From the NCBI GenBank assembly GCA_037957365.1, contig JARHVA010001191.1, forward strand, positions 1,401,501 to 1,465,500: DNA of 64,000 nucleotides. The letters are read 5' to 3'. Origin of the DNA: Torreya grandis. Lineage: Eukaryota > Streptophyta > Pinopsida > Cupressales > Taxaceae. Within the stretch, counting starts at the first letter, position 1. The number at the start of each line of letters is the position of its first letter. Below the pieces are notes generated by a model. It did no database searches. It was not told the DNA's origin and saw only the letters and a list, made by a program, of their open reading frames with translations. Of this stretch, positions 23,752-35,238 are shown in pieces. A program made the position numbers and the translations under genes.

Positions 23752-25759
23752 TGTTTGAGTTTTTTAGTGATGTTATGGAGGTGTCCAGGTGAGTGGATGA
23801 AATGTCTTGATAGTCTAAGTGTTAATGACAAAGTGTGTAGTGTGTTTGTCCTAGTATGCTTGAATTAGGGTTGGTTGATCTTCAATTTTAGAATGATTAG
23901 GAATGGGTTTGAAGTATTGATCATGTGTGAGGGGTCTTATTAGATGTTAATTATGATTGGAAAGCTTTTTTAAGTGCATGGTATTCATTTAGTTCTTCAT
24001 TATGTTCATCTTGGCATAGTTGGTTTAGTGGCATAAAAACATAAGTAGGTAGTTTGCTGACATCACCATTACCACATATGGATGAGTCAAGGGGAATTGG
24101 CCATACGGGTGTGATCACATTAGTCCCAAGTTTCTGTGGTCCAAATTTTAGGTAATGTAATTAATTAAAACAAAAGTTATTAAGGTTAAAATTTGACCTT
24201 CTAGGTAGATTGGAATAATTTTTATACTTAGCCAGACTGTCACTACATGTCATGCAGATATGGATGAACTAACAAGTTTGTTCATTTATTTTAGGTACAC
24301 AAAAATTCATTTTTGATCAAAGGTTTATATGGATATTTTTTATATAGTTCTAAGAATCTACCCTAGAAATTTGTAGTCTTGAAGTGATTTCTAGGTCAAG
24401 TTATAAAGCTTCAAATTTACTCTAGTAGATTATGATGGGCTAGAGACTGTCAAGTTTAATCATGTTGAAGTCTGAGGTCATTAGTCAGTAGATCTAATGG
24501 TACACATTAATTTGAAATATTGATCTAAAAATTCATGTGAAGTTAAGATATCAAAGGTTTCATGTATAGGTGATAAGTGTCACAAGCTCGCTAGTCTGAC
24601 AAAAGATCAATGGTGAGTGGTGGTTTGTACTGACAAAGATCAACAGTGTGGAACAAGTCAAAGAGTCAAAAATGCATGCAAGACTACCAAGTGGAAAAAA
24701 TGCAAGGGACTATAAGTAAACTACTTAGAAAGCATGTGAAGGTGCCAAGTGTCATAATCTCAAGATTTTTGAGTAAGATCTAACAATGAACGCTACATGA
24801 TAAAGACTTGGTTAATCTATAGAGATCAATGGGGTGCATGTGGTCAAGATTGCTAGAAAGCATGAGATGAAGTTAACATGTTCAAGGCTTAACATTTTGA
24901 TAGTGGAACATAATTGGTTAAAGTATAAGATACTCTTAAAGATATCAATGGAGCATGTTTGTTCCAAATTTTTAGGAAGTAGCGAGATGATGACAAGTGA
25001 TCAAGGTTAAATTGTGACCGTTTGGATTTAAATATTTGAATTTAATGAAGGAAAGATCAGTGCTTAGTTTTTGAGCCATAACTTTTGATATATGCAGAAT
25101 TTGATATTACAATAAAAATCAAAGTTATAGAGGACTTTAAAGTGCATATGTAAATATTCATTTTATGGTATAAATATTTTCATATTCAAATTTATTGAGC
25201 TCCAAAGTTGACTATGTGTTCGTTCATGCTCTACAAGTAACCCAAGAAGGGTAATAGAGTTGTTATTGATGGTATTTCAATGTATTTAGATGAGATAACT
25301 ATCAAAGAGTGTTTTAGACTCCATGAATACCATTTATGTGTATTATTAAAGTTTTATCAATCATACTCATTATGAAAAAATACTTAGAAGGTGACTATGT
25401 GTTCATTCATGGTGATTGTGTACACAGAATATTGTTTGAGCAAATTGAGATTTAGCAGAAGGGTGATGTGATGGTTGTTATCACTTAAGGAGGACCTATA
25501 TATTAAGTGGAATGGGTCCATGTATTTAAAATTGTTCTTGTGTTATAAGTTTTCTTGAATAAGTGTCAAAGTGGTGAATATATTTTCATGAGACCTATAA
25601 GGGATAGTAAGGCCTAATTGAAAGGTGTAACTACTTAAGTGTGACCCATGGATGATATGGTTGACCTATGTGGATGGTATTGAGTAATTTGATACAAGCC
25701 TTAATAATAGTTAAGGAATTTTTAATGGCTGACCAAGAAGTTGATAATCATGAAGGCTC

Positions 25760-25767
25760 TATAAATA
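25760..25767 (+). promoter_or_regulatory. TATA box, 3' LTR of copia II
   Basis: TATAAATA in GGCTCTATAAATAGTGAAAT, matching the 5' LTR position. Confidence 0.65.
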
Positions 25768-26133
25768 GTGAAATCAAAGATGATGATTTCTAGAGGTGAG
25801 AGACCTAAGAGAAGAGGTGTATGTGAGAGTTGAAGAGTGAAAGGAAGGAGGAAAGGGTGTGTGCCTATTGGATGGTTTTAGAGAATATTAGGTTGATGAT
25901 TATGTGTATGAACTATAGGTTGTATGTTTGATGTCAAATATAGTGCTCTTGCAGGTTTGAATATTGAGGATGAGCGAAGAGGTCTAGTGTGATCCAAAAG
26001 GTAGTTTTGGATGTTTGTGGCTATGTGAAGAAGTGAAGGGGGATGATATAAATTGTATCTCCATTATATTGGTAGGAAATCAATGATAAATATATTTGAA
26101 TTACATAGGTGTTGAGAGGGTGCTCAATATCTA

Positions 26134-26342
26134 GGTCAAAAGGACTTGACCAATAGGTGGTCAGAAGGACTTGATTATCTTAGGGGTAGGTGTTCTTTGT
26201 AAAACATGTGTTTCAATAAATTTGGTCATAAGGACTTGACCAACAGGTGGTTAAAAGGACTTGATAATCCTAGGGGTAGGTGCTCTTTATGAAATAGGTG
26301 TTTCACTAAATTTAGGTCAGAAGTACTTGACCAGTCTCATGT
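26134..26342 (+). repeat. Composite tandem repeats in the 3' LTR of copia II
   Basis: The array is short unit A (GGTCAAAAGGACTTGACCAA, about 25 bp), long unit B (about 66 bp, AAGGACTTGATTATC to GTGTTTCAATAAATTT), A again, B again, then a partial A. The 5' LTR has only B-B plus the partial unit. Confidence 0.75.
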
Positions 26343-26600
26343 TTGTAATCATCTTATATGACAAGTAGTCCATGTGTTTTTAGGCTTGAGAATGAGTTTT
26401 ATTTCCCAAGAGGGTTTCCCACATAAATCTTGTGTTTTTTGTGTGATATTGAATTATCTTCATTATTCATTACTATAAACATATTGTATGTTTCATGAAT
26501 TGTTGTATTGAATGCTTAAGTGTTTGAAGGGGTTGGAAATTGAATTGAATTATTTGTCACTACTGATTCATCCCCATTCTCAATGATTGTACCTCTAACA

Positions 26601-26880
26601 TGCTTTACCATAAAACTCTCAAAGAAAGATATACTTAAGTCTCATGGATTTGATAATAAAAATTAAAATCCTATTGGTTGTCTTTGGATTCCTCTTACTA
26701 TAAGATCAAAAATTATTCACACCAAGCTTATGGTTCTTGATCTTCTACTTTATTATGACCTTATTTTAGTTCATCCTTAGAATCACTACATGAGATACAT
26801 TATTTAATTTGGTAGACCATTATTAGAGTTAATTCATGAATGTGTTAATTAAAAATATGATGCCAATCCTAACCCACAAG
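26601..26880 (+). pseudogene. pro: Aspartic protease of element III, C-terminal half
   Basis: Directly after the copia 3' LTR the plus strand reads KDILKSHGF, then WIPLTIRSKIIHTKLMVLD, LLYYDLILVHP and NHYMR. This is the second half of a plant gypsy protease (the LLGRPW block is LILVHP plus a stop). It is in the same frame as the N-terminal half ending at 2415. Stops are TAA and TAG. Confidence 0.8.
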
Positions 26881-26999
26881 ATCTCAAATCACCAAATATT
26901 AAAACATAGTTTCACATTCTTACTATGAAAACCATTACTAACACTCATTTCCTCAAATTCTTCAACATGCATCCCGATATAAATTCACTCTCGTTAACT

Positions 27000-27045
<46 letters not shown>

Positions 27046-27420
27046 GCAACCAAATAAACTTAAAAACACTTATAAAACCTATACTATACCAAATTATATC
27101 TTAAAATTAATTATTCCATCTATTATACCAAGAGATATGTCCCTTTCCTTGATTGATGATGATACTAAAAAACTGCCTCCTTGAAATTCTAATGAATCTT
27201 CCTATGATGAAGAATATTATGAGTGAAATGAATATGAGGTGGATAATAAATTTTAAGATCCATTATTACTCTCTCCTCATGTTTTTAGTTATATTGATCT
27301 TTGTACCAAGGATGCTTCCAAAGAGAAACCTAAAAACCTTAACCAATCATGTATTATTTTACTAAATTATCATGAAGATTACCTTATTTGCCAAGCTCAA
27401 GCTTTATCAATAATATCTTA
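26881..27420 (+). pseudogene. pol: Protease-to-RT linker of element III, acidic
   Basis: A largely open plus-strand frame rich in Asp, Glu, Asn and Lys (for example LSLIDDDTKKLPP, SYDEEYYE, CTKDASKEKPKNL). It contains the in-frame GAT run. Similar acidic linkers separate protease and reverse transcriptase in several gypsy polyproteins. No catalytic motif. Confidence 0.5.
27001..27045 (+). repeat. (TGA)15 microsatellite
   Basis: Fifteen perfect TGA/GAT units. In the frame of element III they would encode a run of Asp residues. The perfection contrasts with the decayed flanks, so the run is probably recent expansion or contraction. Confidence 0.95.
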
Positions 27421-28649
27421 AACAAATGCACACCTTGGACCAAAATAGTAACCTAGTAAAACCTTTTATGATATTTAAACTTTATTAAATTCTAAGTGAC
27501 AAAGAATAATGTGTGTATATAGAATATTATGTACCTCTCATTAATCCTCCCTAAGAAAATTTTAACTAGGTGTTACAAAAAATTATAAGTTTTATCCAAA
27601 ACATAACCAAAATACCTTTCAAAAATCATTTAAAAAAAATGATAAAAAAACTATATTGATCATGTTGATATAGTTTAGAAACTTTCTTTACATACCAACA
27701 TTATCACTAATGCCATTATAATTCAAACCCTTTTATCCATATAAATCAACTATCTTGGCCAAGACATTACTTAGAGTTTCGATACAATTTAGAAAAATCA
27801 TTCAGAATATAACTACATCATGCATAATAAAAGTAAAAACAATCAAATGGATTATTAATATATCAAATTCCCAATGTAAAACTTCATGATAAAATAAATT
27901 GTATCAATCGTATGACCCTTACTAGTTCCCACTATATCGATTAGGATACAAAAATATTAGTCAAACCCAAATATATAAATATATGTTTACCTCATGCTAA
28001 TATAATTCAAACCATCAAAAAATAAAATAAATATATTGGCATGGTTAATACCATACAAAAAACTTCCTTGCCATCCCCCATAGATCTATATATCACCATA
28101 GATGTTGAATTCATTATTGTGAAATAGATTCACACAAAAATTGAAAATAAAATAAAAATATGTCAATGTAGATGTGGACACTGAATTTTATTTCCATTTA
28201 CCTTAGTTAACTCATGATGAAACTAATTTATAACTCCTTCATGCAAGGGAACCTTAAATTCCTTGTGAACATCATAAACTTGGACATTTTGAGCACACTA
28301 TACATTTTTTTTGGCTAGTGTCCATCTAAAGACACTCTTTCACACTTATCTCCTATAACTTATAACTTATAATATGGGAATTTAATGCTCATCAAATAAG
28401 CCATAGAGATCAATATTGAACATATGAATACTATCATCCTATAATTTTTTCTTCTTGTCTCATTTTTGAAGAAACAAATAACTTTAGTGTAGTCCTCAAA
28501 AAATACAAAAGAGTCTTTTCATTTTCCTATGAGGACATACCTAGAATCAAACCTAACATTATATTTCATAATATAATAACTTATCATGATAAAAATCCCA
28601 TTTTCCAAAAGTGATTAAATTTATCTCCAAAGGTCTCTAATGTCACAAA
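27421..28649 (+). other. Decayed pol interior of element III, nothing specific
   Basis: AT-rich, stop-ridden sequence in which I could not assign domains. By position it should be the linker and N-terminal reverse transcriptase of element III. Confidence 0.4.
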
Positions 28650-29080
28650 TAAATCATTAAGCTCCCTGATGCTAAGTTAAGTAATATAGTAGATTTATTT
28701 GAATGGGTCTCTAACATAATTATCAATTGTATGAAAGTCACAATGGTCATTCACATATGTATTAAAAATTTTAATCTCAACTTAGCATATCTTATGGAAA
28801 AATTTCCATTACTTTATATTGATGCCATTATTGATTCTATATTTGGTAATGAGACACTTTCGCTTATGGATAGTTTTTGGGTGTATAATTAGACTCACAG
28901 TGGCCCAAAAGATAAACATAAGACTACCTTTACTACCAAGTTAGGCATATATTTATGTGTTTTGTCCTTAGTAATGTTAGGGAAACCTACCAATATTTCA
29001 TGACTCATAATTTTAATGATCTTATCCAAAATTTAGCTGAAACCTATGTGGTTAAGGATGGAAAATGATGGCATATAGAT
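28650..29080 (+). pseudogene. pol: Reverse transcriptase remnant of element III
   Basis: Plus-strand blocks: CIKNFNLNLAYLMEKFPL (the R-x-L-N-x-A-x-x-K-D-x-F-P-L region), YIDAIIDSIFGNETLSLMDSFWVYN (catalytic Asp in SxMDxF), GPKDKHKTTFTTKLGIYL, then after a frameshift AETYVVKD where YVDD is usual, so the active site is destroyed. The order is that of Ty3/gypsy. Element IV begins about 235 bases later; RNase H and integrase are not visible. Confidence 0.75.
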
Positions 29081-29314
29081 CCAAAAATACATAGGATTTG
29101 ATTATTAACATGATACAAAGCTGACATAGGCAAAAAATGTCATCAATTATAGGTAAACATCACTAATTCATCCATGGGAAAAATAGTTGGTTAGGTAGTA
29201 GTGTTATTTTTGTTACTATTAATTTAGTGGCCGAAATTTGACACATAGTTAGATTGAACCCCACACATCATAATTTCAGTCTAAGAATCTAAATATTCCA
29301 CTTAAATGTGGTCT

Positions 29315-29749
29315 TGTTAGTTCAATATTATATATCCATCTAATATTAAGTTAACTTAGATTAGTTATTATATTAAGTGTTCTTTGTCACACTTATCTAG
29401 GCTTAAAAAATGATAAGTGAGAATTTAATGTCATGAACATTTAATTACAACACCACATCTTTATATGGGCCAATCAGATATTCTTATTATTTTTCAATAG
29501 GCAAAAGGAAGATTTCTCTTGCTCAAGCTATATATACCCATTATCCCTTTGTATATTGATGGATAAGTAATGTAATGAAATACATGAAGATATTTTATAA
29601 TACTTTTCATAGAGATATATAGTTTTTGTTTCCTTTCTTCATTTTTTTTAGAGTTTTCATGCATATTTGAGTAAGTCCATTTTGAGGAGTTTCTTGGGCA
29701 TTCATGCTATTAGGTAATTTCCTACATGGTGATCAAAGCTTATTTACCA
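29315..29749 (+). repeat. 5' LTR of element IV
   Basis: Starts TGTTAGTTCAATATTATATA and ends TATTTACCA. Shares TTAGGTTAGTTATTATA-like start, GGCTTAAAA, GGGCCAATCA, CTATATATA and GATAAGTAATG with 57338-57735. Confidence 0.85.
29529..29536 (+). promoter_or_regulatory. TATA box, 5' LTR of element IV
   Basis: TATATATA after CTCAAGC; the 3' LTR has TATATATA after CTCAAAC at 57561. Confidence 0.55.
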
Positions 29750-29751
29750 TA

Positions 29752-29764
29752 TGGTATTAGAGCC
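29752..29764 (+). promoter_or_regulatory. Primer binding site of element IV (tRNA-iMet type)
   Basis: TGGTATTAGAGCC, two bases after the LTR end, differs from the usual TGGTATCAGAGCC only by C to T. Confidence 0.85.
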
Positions 29765-31991
29765 TTTTTATTATAGATGGCAGTTGTGGATACATGAAAA
29801 CATTTTTAATTTTTAACATTCACACACAATTTATCCATTTCCTGTCATGTTTTTTGAGCCCCCATTTTTATGGGTTTCCAAAAATACCTCTGGGTATTTT
29901 TAATTTGGGCCAAAATTATATTTTTAAGGAAATTTGATGAATTTTATATTTTTTTGAAAAAAATATGGAATTTTTTGAACTATAGTGATAATTTTATGAT
30001 AAAATTTTATGAAAAAATTGTATTAAAAAATTGGATTTTTGTTGCTTTACAATTATTTTTGGATTTTTTTTAAAGGTTGAAACTCAAAGGAAGGCTAGGG
30101 ATAAGAAATATTTATACAAGTATTTTTTTTGGAACCCAAACACATTTTTTTATTATTATATTTGTTATCTCTCCCTAAAGTTCATTTTTTTGTAAATTCA
30201 ATTAGTAGGGCTCCTGTGGCATCAGTTTGATGTTTATAGGTGTATTGAATAGATCTCTTATGGCACCCCTAGGTTTATAGTAGTGTTTTAGTGACACTAC
30301 TCACCCTATGACATAAACACCCATGTGTTCGCCACAGATCAATCTGATACTTAGTTCCTTAACACTTTGTCTTTAGATCCTACATTTCTTTAAAACCACG
30401 TGACCATGAACTATGTGCCCAATCCCTACAATCTAACCCATGGATCCTAGTATGACCACTATGCTCAATGATTTAAACCCTATGGATTACCTTTGAATAT
30501 TAATTATTTTCACTCTAAAATCCATATTTTTTGATGCAATAAGGCTAGAGGGGTGCCATTTTTTTTGTATCTCTATTTTCAACATGGAGATTTTGATGCA
30601 AATATCTAGTTGTTGTTGACAACTACTTTTTCTTAGAAGTGTATTTTACTGCCATAAATCTTATAGGGTTTGTTATTCAAGCACCTTTGAAAGATAATAT
30701 CTTGAAATTAATAAGGATTTTTTAAGCATCATTTTTTTAAGATGCACATTTTTTGTAGAATCCACTTATAGGGTCATATTTGATTCATATTGTATGAAAT
30801 TGCATATTTCACTCTCTCCTCCCCTCTGTTATTCCATTTTGACATTTTAACACATAAATAAATTATAAATAGTTGTGATAGGTTCTAAATCAATTATTTT
30901 GTATCAAGATTCAATATTTAATTATTATTGGGGGGTGTAACACTTCTTTTTTGGGAACGTTGGGTTATGTGACAAACATTGTATTGGGGAAAAATTGTAA
31001 AAGTGCATAATTATACATTGTTGGGGGTTTATCAAATTTTGAATGTGTTTTAGTTTGATTTTATTTCCAAGAAATTATTTTTCCTTGCTTCATTATAATG
31101 GGTTCATTTCAAGACCTCCACATGCTCATGTAGACCAATAATAACATGGAGTCTGAGAATGACATGTTATTCTCTGAAGTATGTGCATTTCAAGAGGATA
31201 AAATTAAAATTATTGAAGATAATATGAAACCTAAAAAATAAACTTCCTTATGTCTCTCACTCATTATGAGACACAATTACATAATGATGATGTAATATTG
31301 ATACCATGGACACACCTTCCTTTGATACAAGTCCATCATGTCATAAATTACTCATTCCTAATTTATCACACATCTTATTGATGTTATTTTAGACTATTAT
31401 GTACCAAATCATGAGTTAAAATTTTAATTTGATGCACTTTTTGTCACTTCTTTCAATGCCTATTTTTGATAAACCTACATATGTGCTTGGCTTATTTGAT
31501 AATCATACCACTTGTTTTAGATCTCATATACTCTACTTCATGGGTAATCTTGGTGAAGATATGGGTGAACACTTATGAGATCTATTTACCCCATCCATCT
31601 TATTAATTAGACTACTTACCATGGAATTGGTTATCAATCATATAATTATTCATTAGGACCAATTTATGTAAGCTCATCAATTGTATTTATTTATTTTGAT
31701 CTTCATGAGAACATAAAATACCACATGATTACATATACACATTGACTCAGTCATAAGGGACTTGAGATCACTTCTATTAGGCATAAGAATATAAACACAT
31801 TTTTAGATTCACATAGGTATGTCATTCATAAATTTGATTCATATGTTACCTTTCATGCCTTATTTGTGCACATGGAACTAAACCACACACAAACATATTA
31901 TTCTATCATTAATGTCCATTTGGGATAGATTTTAGATAAATTTTGTTGGTGTATTCAATAATCCTTGTGTCGAATATACCAATATGGTTCT
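29765..31991 (+). other. Left internal region of element IV, no recognised gene
   Basis: T-rich leader (29830-30200) followed by about 1.8 kb of short frames. Fragments such as FDKPTYVLGLFDNHT and ILYFMGNLGEDMGEH (near 31460-31570) could be remnants of a protein, but match nothing I know. No gag knuckle or reverse transcriptase block. Confidence 0.5.
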
Positions 31992-32122
31992 TATTGATAT
32001 TTTTGTACCAAAAGGATTAAAACACCTTGTGACTTAGTGGATACATATAGATTTTTTTGAGAAAAGCTTCAAAATGACATAAAAACCCTTTTCCAAGACC
32101 CAAGTAGAAAGTGAATATTTAT

Positions 32123-32336
32123 GTGTAATTTGTAACTTTTCAAAGTTGAAAAATGCACCTAAACCTCTACTTTCCCACTTACCAAGTCATTAGTGGGAAT
32201 CAAAACTCGCATTACATTTTTCAAGTTTGTGAAATTGCAAAATGCAATGCAAGCTCCACTTCTTGGTTTTCATCAAGACCAGGTAAAGGCCAGAATTCTC
32301 ACTACACTTTGCAATTTTGTAAAATTGTAAAGTGTA
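32123..32336 (+). repeat. Three spaced inverted repeats in U3 of gypsy V (5' copy)
   Basis: At 32123-32158, 32210-32249 and 32304-32336. Each has arms of the type TTACATTTTxCAA / TTGxAAAATGTAA. The third has arms TACACTTTGCAA and TTGTAAAGTGTA, nearly perfect. The same three exist in the other LTR. Confidence 0.75.
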
Positions 32337-33328
32337 AACGGGATTCCACTACCCTCCTAAAAATGTTTTGCCTCCAAAACCCATAAAAAAAGTGGAGAAT
32401 GAAAAAAATATTACAAAATTACAAACTTGTAAATTTGTAAGGTGATTTTGTGGACTCGCTTCCCTGCCTATTCATTCATCTACTTTCTTTGATCAGTATG
32501 CTTGGCATTAATTATAGGTTTTGGTATATAATTTAGGTTTTATATCATTAATTAAAAATTATGACAAAATAAATTTGCCTCCAAATGATATTTAAAACCA
32601 AATATTGAAGCCAAAGATGGCATATCCTTAACTAGACTTCCAAGATGACCTCTATTTCCAACTTATAAAGCCCTACACATGCATCCATGATATTCTTCTA
32701 GGTCACCTATATTTTATTTCAATCTATGCCATATTATTTACCACCATTTTTATTTTCAACAAAGCTTAGGTTTTTATTGCCAAAGTTTAGTGTTTTTCTT
32801 AGAATTGTTAAAAGCATCATCATTTCCTCATAAAATTTCTAGTTTTGCATTCATTTGTTAAAATTTTCCTATTAAATTTATCTAGATTGTTGTAATTTCT
32901 TTAGATTTTTTTTCCAAAAATCTAGGGTTTTCATCAAGTTTATTAAAATCAAGAATACTCCCCACCTTAAACCTCCACCATAACTTTCAATTGAGTATTT
33001 CAGCTAAAATACCCATTCAAATATAGGTGGAAATTCCCTCTAGTTTTATCACCTTGAGTTTCTGTCAGAGATGCAACTTATAACTACAAACCAAAACCTT
33101 GCCAGGCCTTGGTTGGAATTTGTAAGTGCAATTAAAAATTAAAACCCTACCAGACTATTTGGTCAAAATTTACATCTGCTATTTCACAATATATTCCCTA
33201 TAAATTTAAACCATGTAAAAGCATAACTAAACCCCACCAAGTTCAGAGTATAAATATTACCTACAATTGCAAACATAAATCCTAACCAACTCTATAGTTG
33301 GTTACCCTTACCCATTTACCCAGTGTAC

Positions 33329-35238
33329 ATGTCTATAAAAGAGATTAAATTCAAGTAAAAATGACCTAGTGTTCCATCCAACTTGGATTTAAACATCAAT
33401 TAGATAACCAACACAGAACTAGGTCACATAGACCTAGCTAACTTCTGTACTAGAATCAATGTAGAATTCAAGAATGACTAGATTCAAAGCATATACAATG
33501 GTGGTTTACCTCAAGATGCATCCTTCCCATTCTTATTATAAATCCTTGAGCTTGTTCTTGCCATGGCTAAACATTATGATGTAGATAAGAGATAAGTAGT
33601 GAGTGATAAAAGGGAGAAGATTCTAAGCCTAGATCCATATTTTATTAATATTGTGTTTCTAATCTTGGAGTTTGAGAGCTACATAGATATTACTCTTAAT
33701 TCCTCTAAGAAATCATATTAGGATAATAACTTATTCTGTGTCCATATTTTAAATAAATAGTGGTTGATGACTCCTTAATATTTAGCCAAAAGAATGCCTA
33801 AGAACTTGGCAAGAATAGAATTCAAGGATGAGGTAAGGGACTCATTGTTCTCTTATAAAGAGTCACAGGAATTACAAATGCAAATAATTATCAAGATTGG
33901 ATGTACCAATATATTTGGGTGATTCAACAAAATAAAAAACACATTCATTGGGCTTAGTTGATCAATGAGTCTATTCATAAAAATTTGATGCATGTTCAAA
34001 CTATAGGTAAAATTTACATGACCTCCTACCTTGTCTATATTTTGGTAAAAGGGAGGGCATTCTCAAGATTAAACACAGTGCCAAATTAGATCAAAAAAAA
34101 ATTATAGCTACTATCTTGACCTTACCTTAGAGGGGAGTAAACAATAATTTAAAAGAGTTAATGATGACTTCATTTACTAGATCATAATCATGTTTGAATA
34201 AGATCTAGGGAGAATAAGGTTTTATGATGCTACAACAATAGAAATAGAAAATTGGGGATCATACTTCTTCTAATTCCCCATATTTTATTACATTAGAGTT
34301 GGTAGCTTTAGTGGGTGTCCTTACACCCTTCATAGATAGGTTAGTGATAAGTGGGCCCTAATAGAGCTAGTAAGACAACTAGTGAAAACCCACAAGTTCT
34401 TATCCAATAAGCATAAAATAGGCATACACTTCCCTATCAATATATGAAGATATACATGACCTTCCTTGTCCAAGGCTAAATGTGTAAAAGTAGAGATGAC
34501 TTAAATGATTTTTAAAACTCTCAATGTTAGGCCTTGTTATGATGTGACTGGTTAGGTTGCTGGTTTATTGGGTGCCTCATATTCTCACAATCCATTTTAT
34601 GAAGATTATTAGGAGAATATATAGGATAAGGAAGATGTTAGGATGAGGGATTATTCTATAATGAACCTTGAACAAATTAAGACTTATGATATGGCACCAG
34701 TTCCAAAAGATTTGAAAGATAAAGAATAACTAGTGGATGTGGTGTATTATGATAATCAAATTTATCTCCAATCCCTTCCTCAAGTTAGGTGGTCTATACC
34801 CAAGTCATTCTACTTATTAGGAATGACCATCCTAGTTATTAATATAAATTTAATTTGGTTCAAAAGTAAGGGGGTGAAAATAAAAAAATAAATCCTAAGC
34901 ATCACAAATAGATTCAAAAGGGTAAAAGATAAGGGTGTAAAGGTAGTAGTAGTATAGGGTTATAGTAATGGTACTCAAGAAGATCAAGTAGTGGGGCCAA
35001 TTATTTCACATAAAGGAATACAAAAGTGGAAGGCCAAAATAGCCAATTCTAGTACCCAAGTTCCAAAAACCTAATCAATGGACCAAACACTAGTAGTGTC
35101 CATAGGGGACACAACTATTATAACCCTTCCTCTTGTCTCTACTATCCAGCCAACAAAAGTAATTACTTCTCTTATTTCTACCAGCCCACTAGTGCAAGTA
35201 ATAACTCCTTCATCTAAGCCACTGATACTAGTGATTCC
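33329..35238 (+). pseudogene. U3-resident ORF of gypsy V, 5' copy, first part
   Basis: Same reading frame as in the intact 3' LTR copy (see 51130-54828). Candidate ATG at 33329. Visible: WMYQHIWVIQQ-like block, HIHWA, VQTIGKIYMTSYLVYILVKG, then after a run of nine A residues (34093-34101) a frame change and RVNDDFIY, ENWGSYFF, YIRVGSFSGCPYTL, VSDKWALIELVRQLVKTHKF, PFYEDY, MNLEQIKTY and PQVRWS. A Ser/Thr/Pro-rich linker (IITLPLVSTIQPTKVITS) is cut by element VI at 35239. Stops are mainly TAG/TAA/TGA replacements. Function unknown. Confidence 0.7.

Larger units (their letters stand above)
2416..26600 (+). mobile_element. Ty1/copia element II, inserted in the protease of element III
   Basis: Bounded by a 5' LTR (2416-3428 plus 17792-19553, split by gypsy I) and a 3' LTR (23752-26600). 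LTR ends fit TG...CA (TATT/TGTTTG at the start, CTCTAATA/CTCTAACA at the end). The primer site is TGGTATCAGAG and a polypurine tract precedes the 3' LTR. The internal order is gag knuckles, protease, integrase, reverse transcriptase, RNase H, which defines Ty1/copia. Flanking 5-mers are TGAAT (2411-2415) and TGCTT (26601-26605), a weak target duplication, but the host reading frame is continuous across it. Long LTRs and a non-coding stretch after RNase H recall the SIRE/Maximus branch, not resolved. Confidence 0.9.
23752..26600 (+). repeat. 3' LTR of copia II
   Basis: Starts TGTTTGAGTTTTTTAGTGATG and ends TGTACCTCTAACA; 2849 bases. It matches both parts of the 5' LTR and so shows where gypsy I interrupted that copy. 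The 5' LTR without gypsy I is about 2775 bases; part of the difference is the tandem repeat. Confidence 0.92.
1430..29080 (+). mobile_element. Outermost decayed Ty3/gypsy element III (interrupted host of element II)
   Basis: Three pol/gag landmarks occur in the order and orientation of one Ty3/gypsy element: a gag knuckle-like remnant (about 1459-1600), an aspartic protease split by element II (2287-2415 and 26601-26880) and a reverse transcriptase remnant (28650-29080). When element II and one copy of its 5-bp target duplication are ignored, the protease reading frame continues without a shift. No LTR of this element was found in the window; RNase H and integrase were not found after element IV either, so the 3' part is lost, truncated or beyond recognition. 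Confidence 0.75.
31992..35238 (+). repeat. 5' LTR of gypsy V, first part
   Basis: Starts TATTGATATTTTTGTACCAAAA and follows 49812-53030 base for base with scattered changes. It stops at element VI. It contains three hairpin-like inverted repeats and the first half of the U3 reading frame. Confidence 0.92.

Noticed and set aside
29870..30073. 67-codon Phe/Leu/Lys-rich frame in the leader of element IV
   Set aside because: It is a translation of T-rich and A-rich low-complexity DNA and has no motif.
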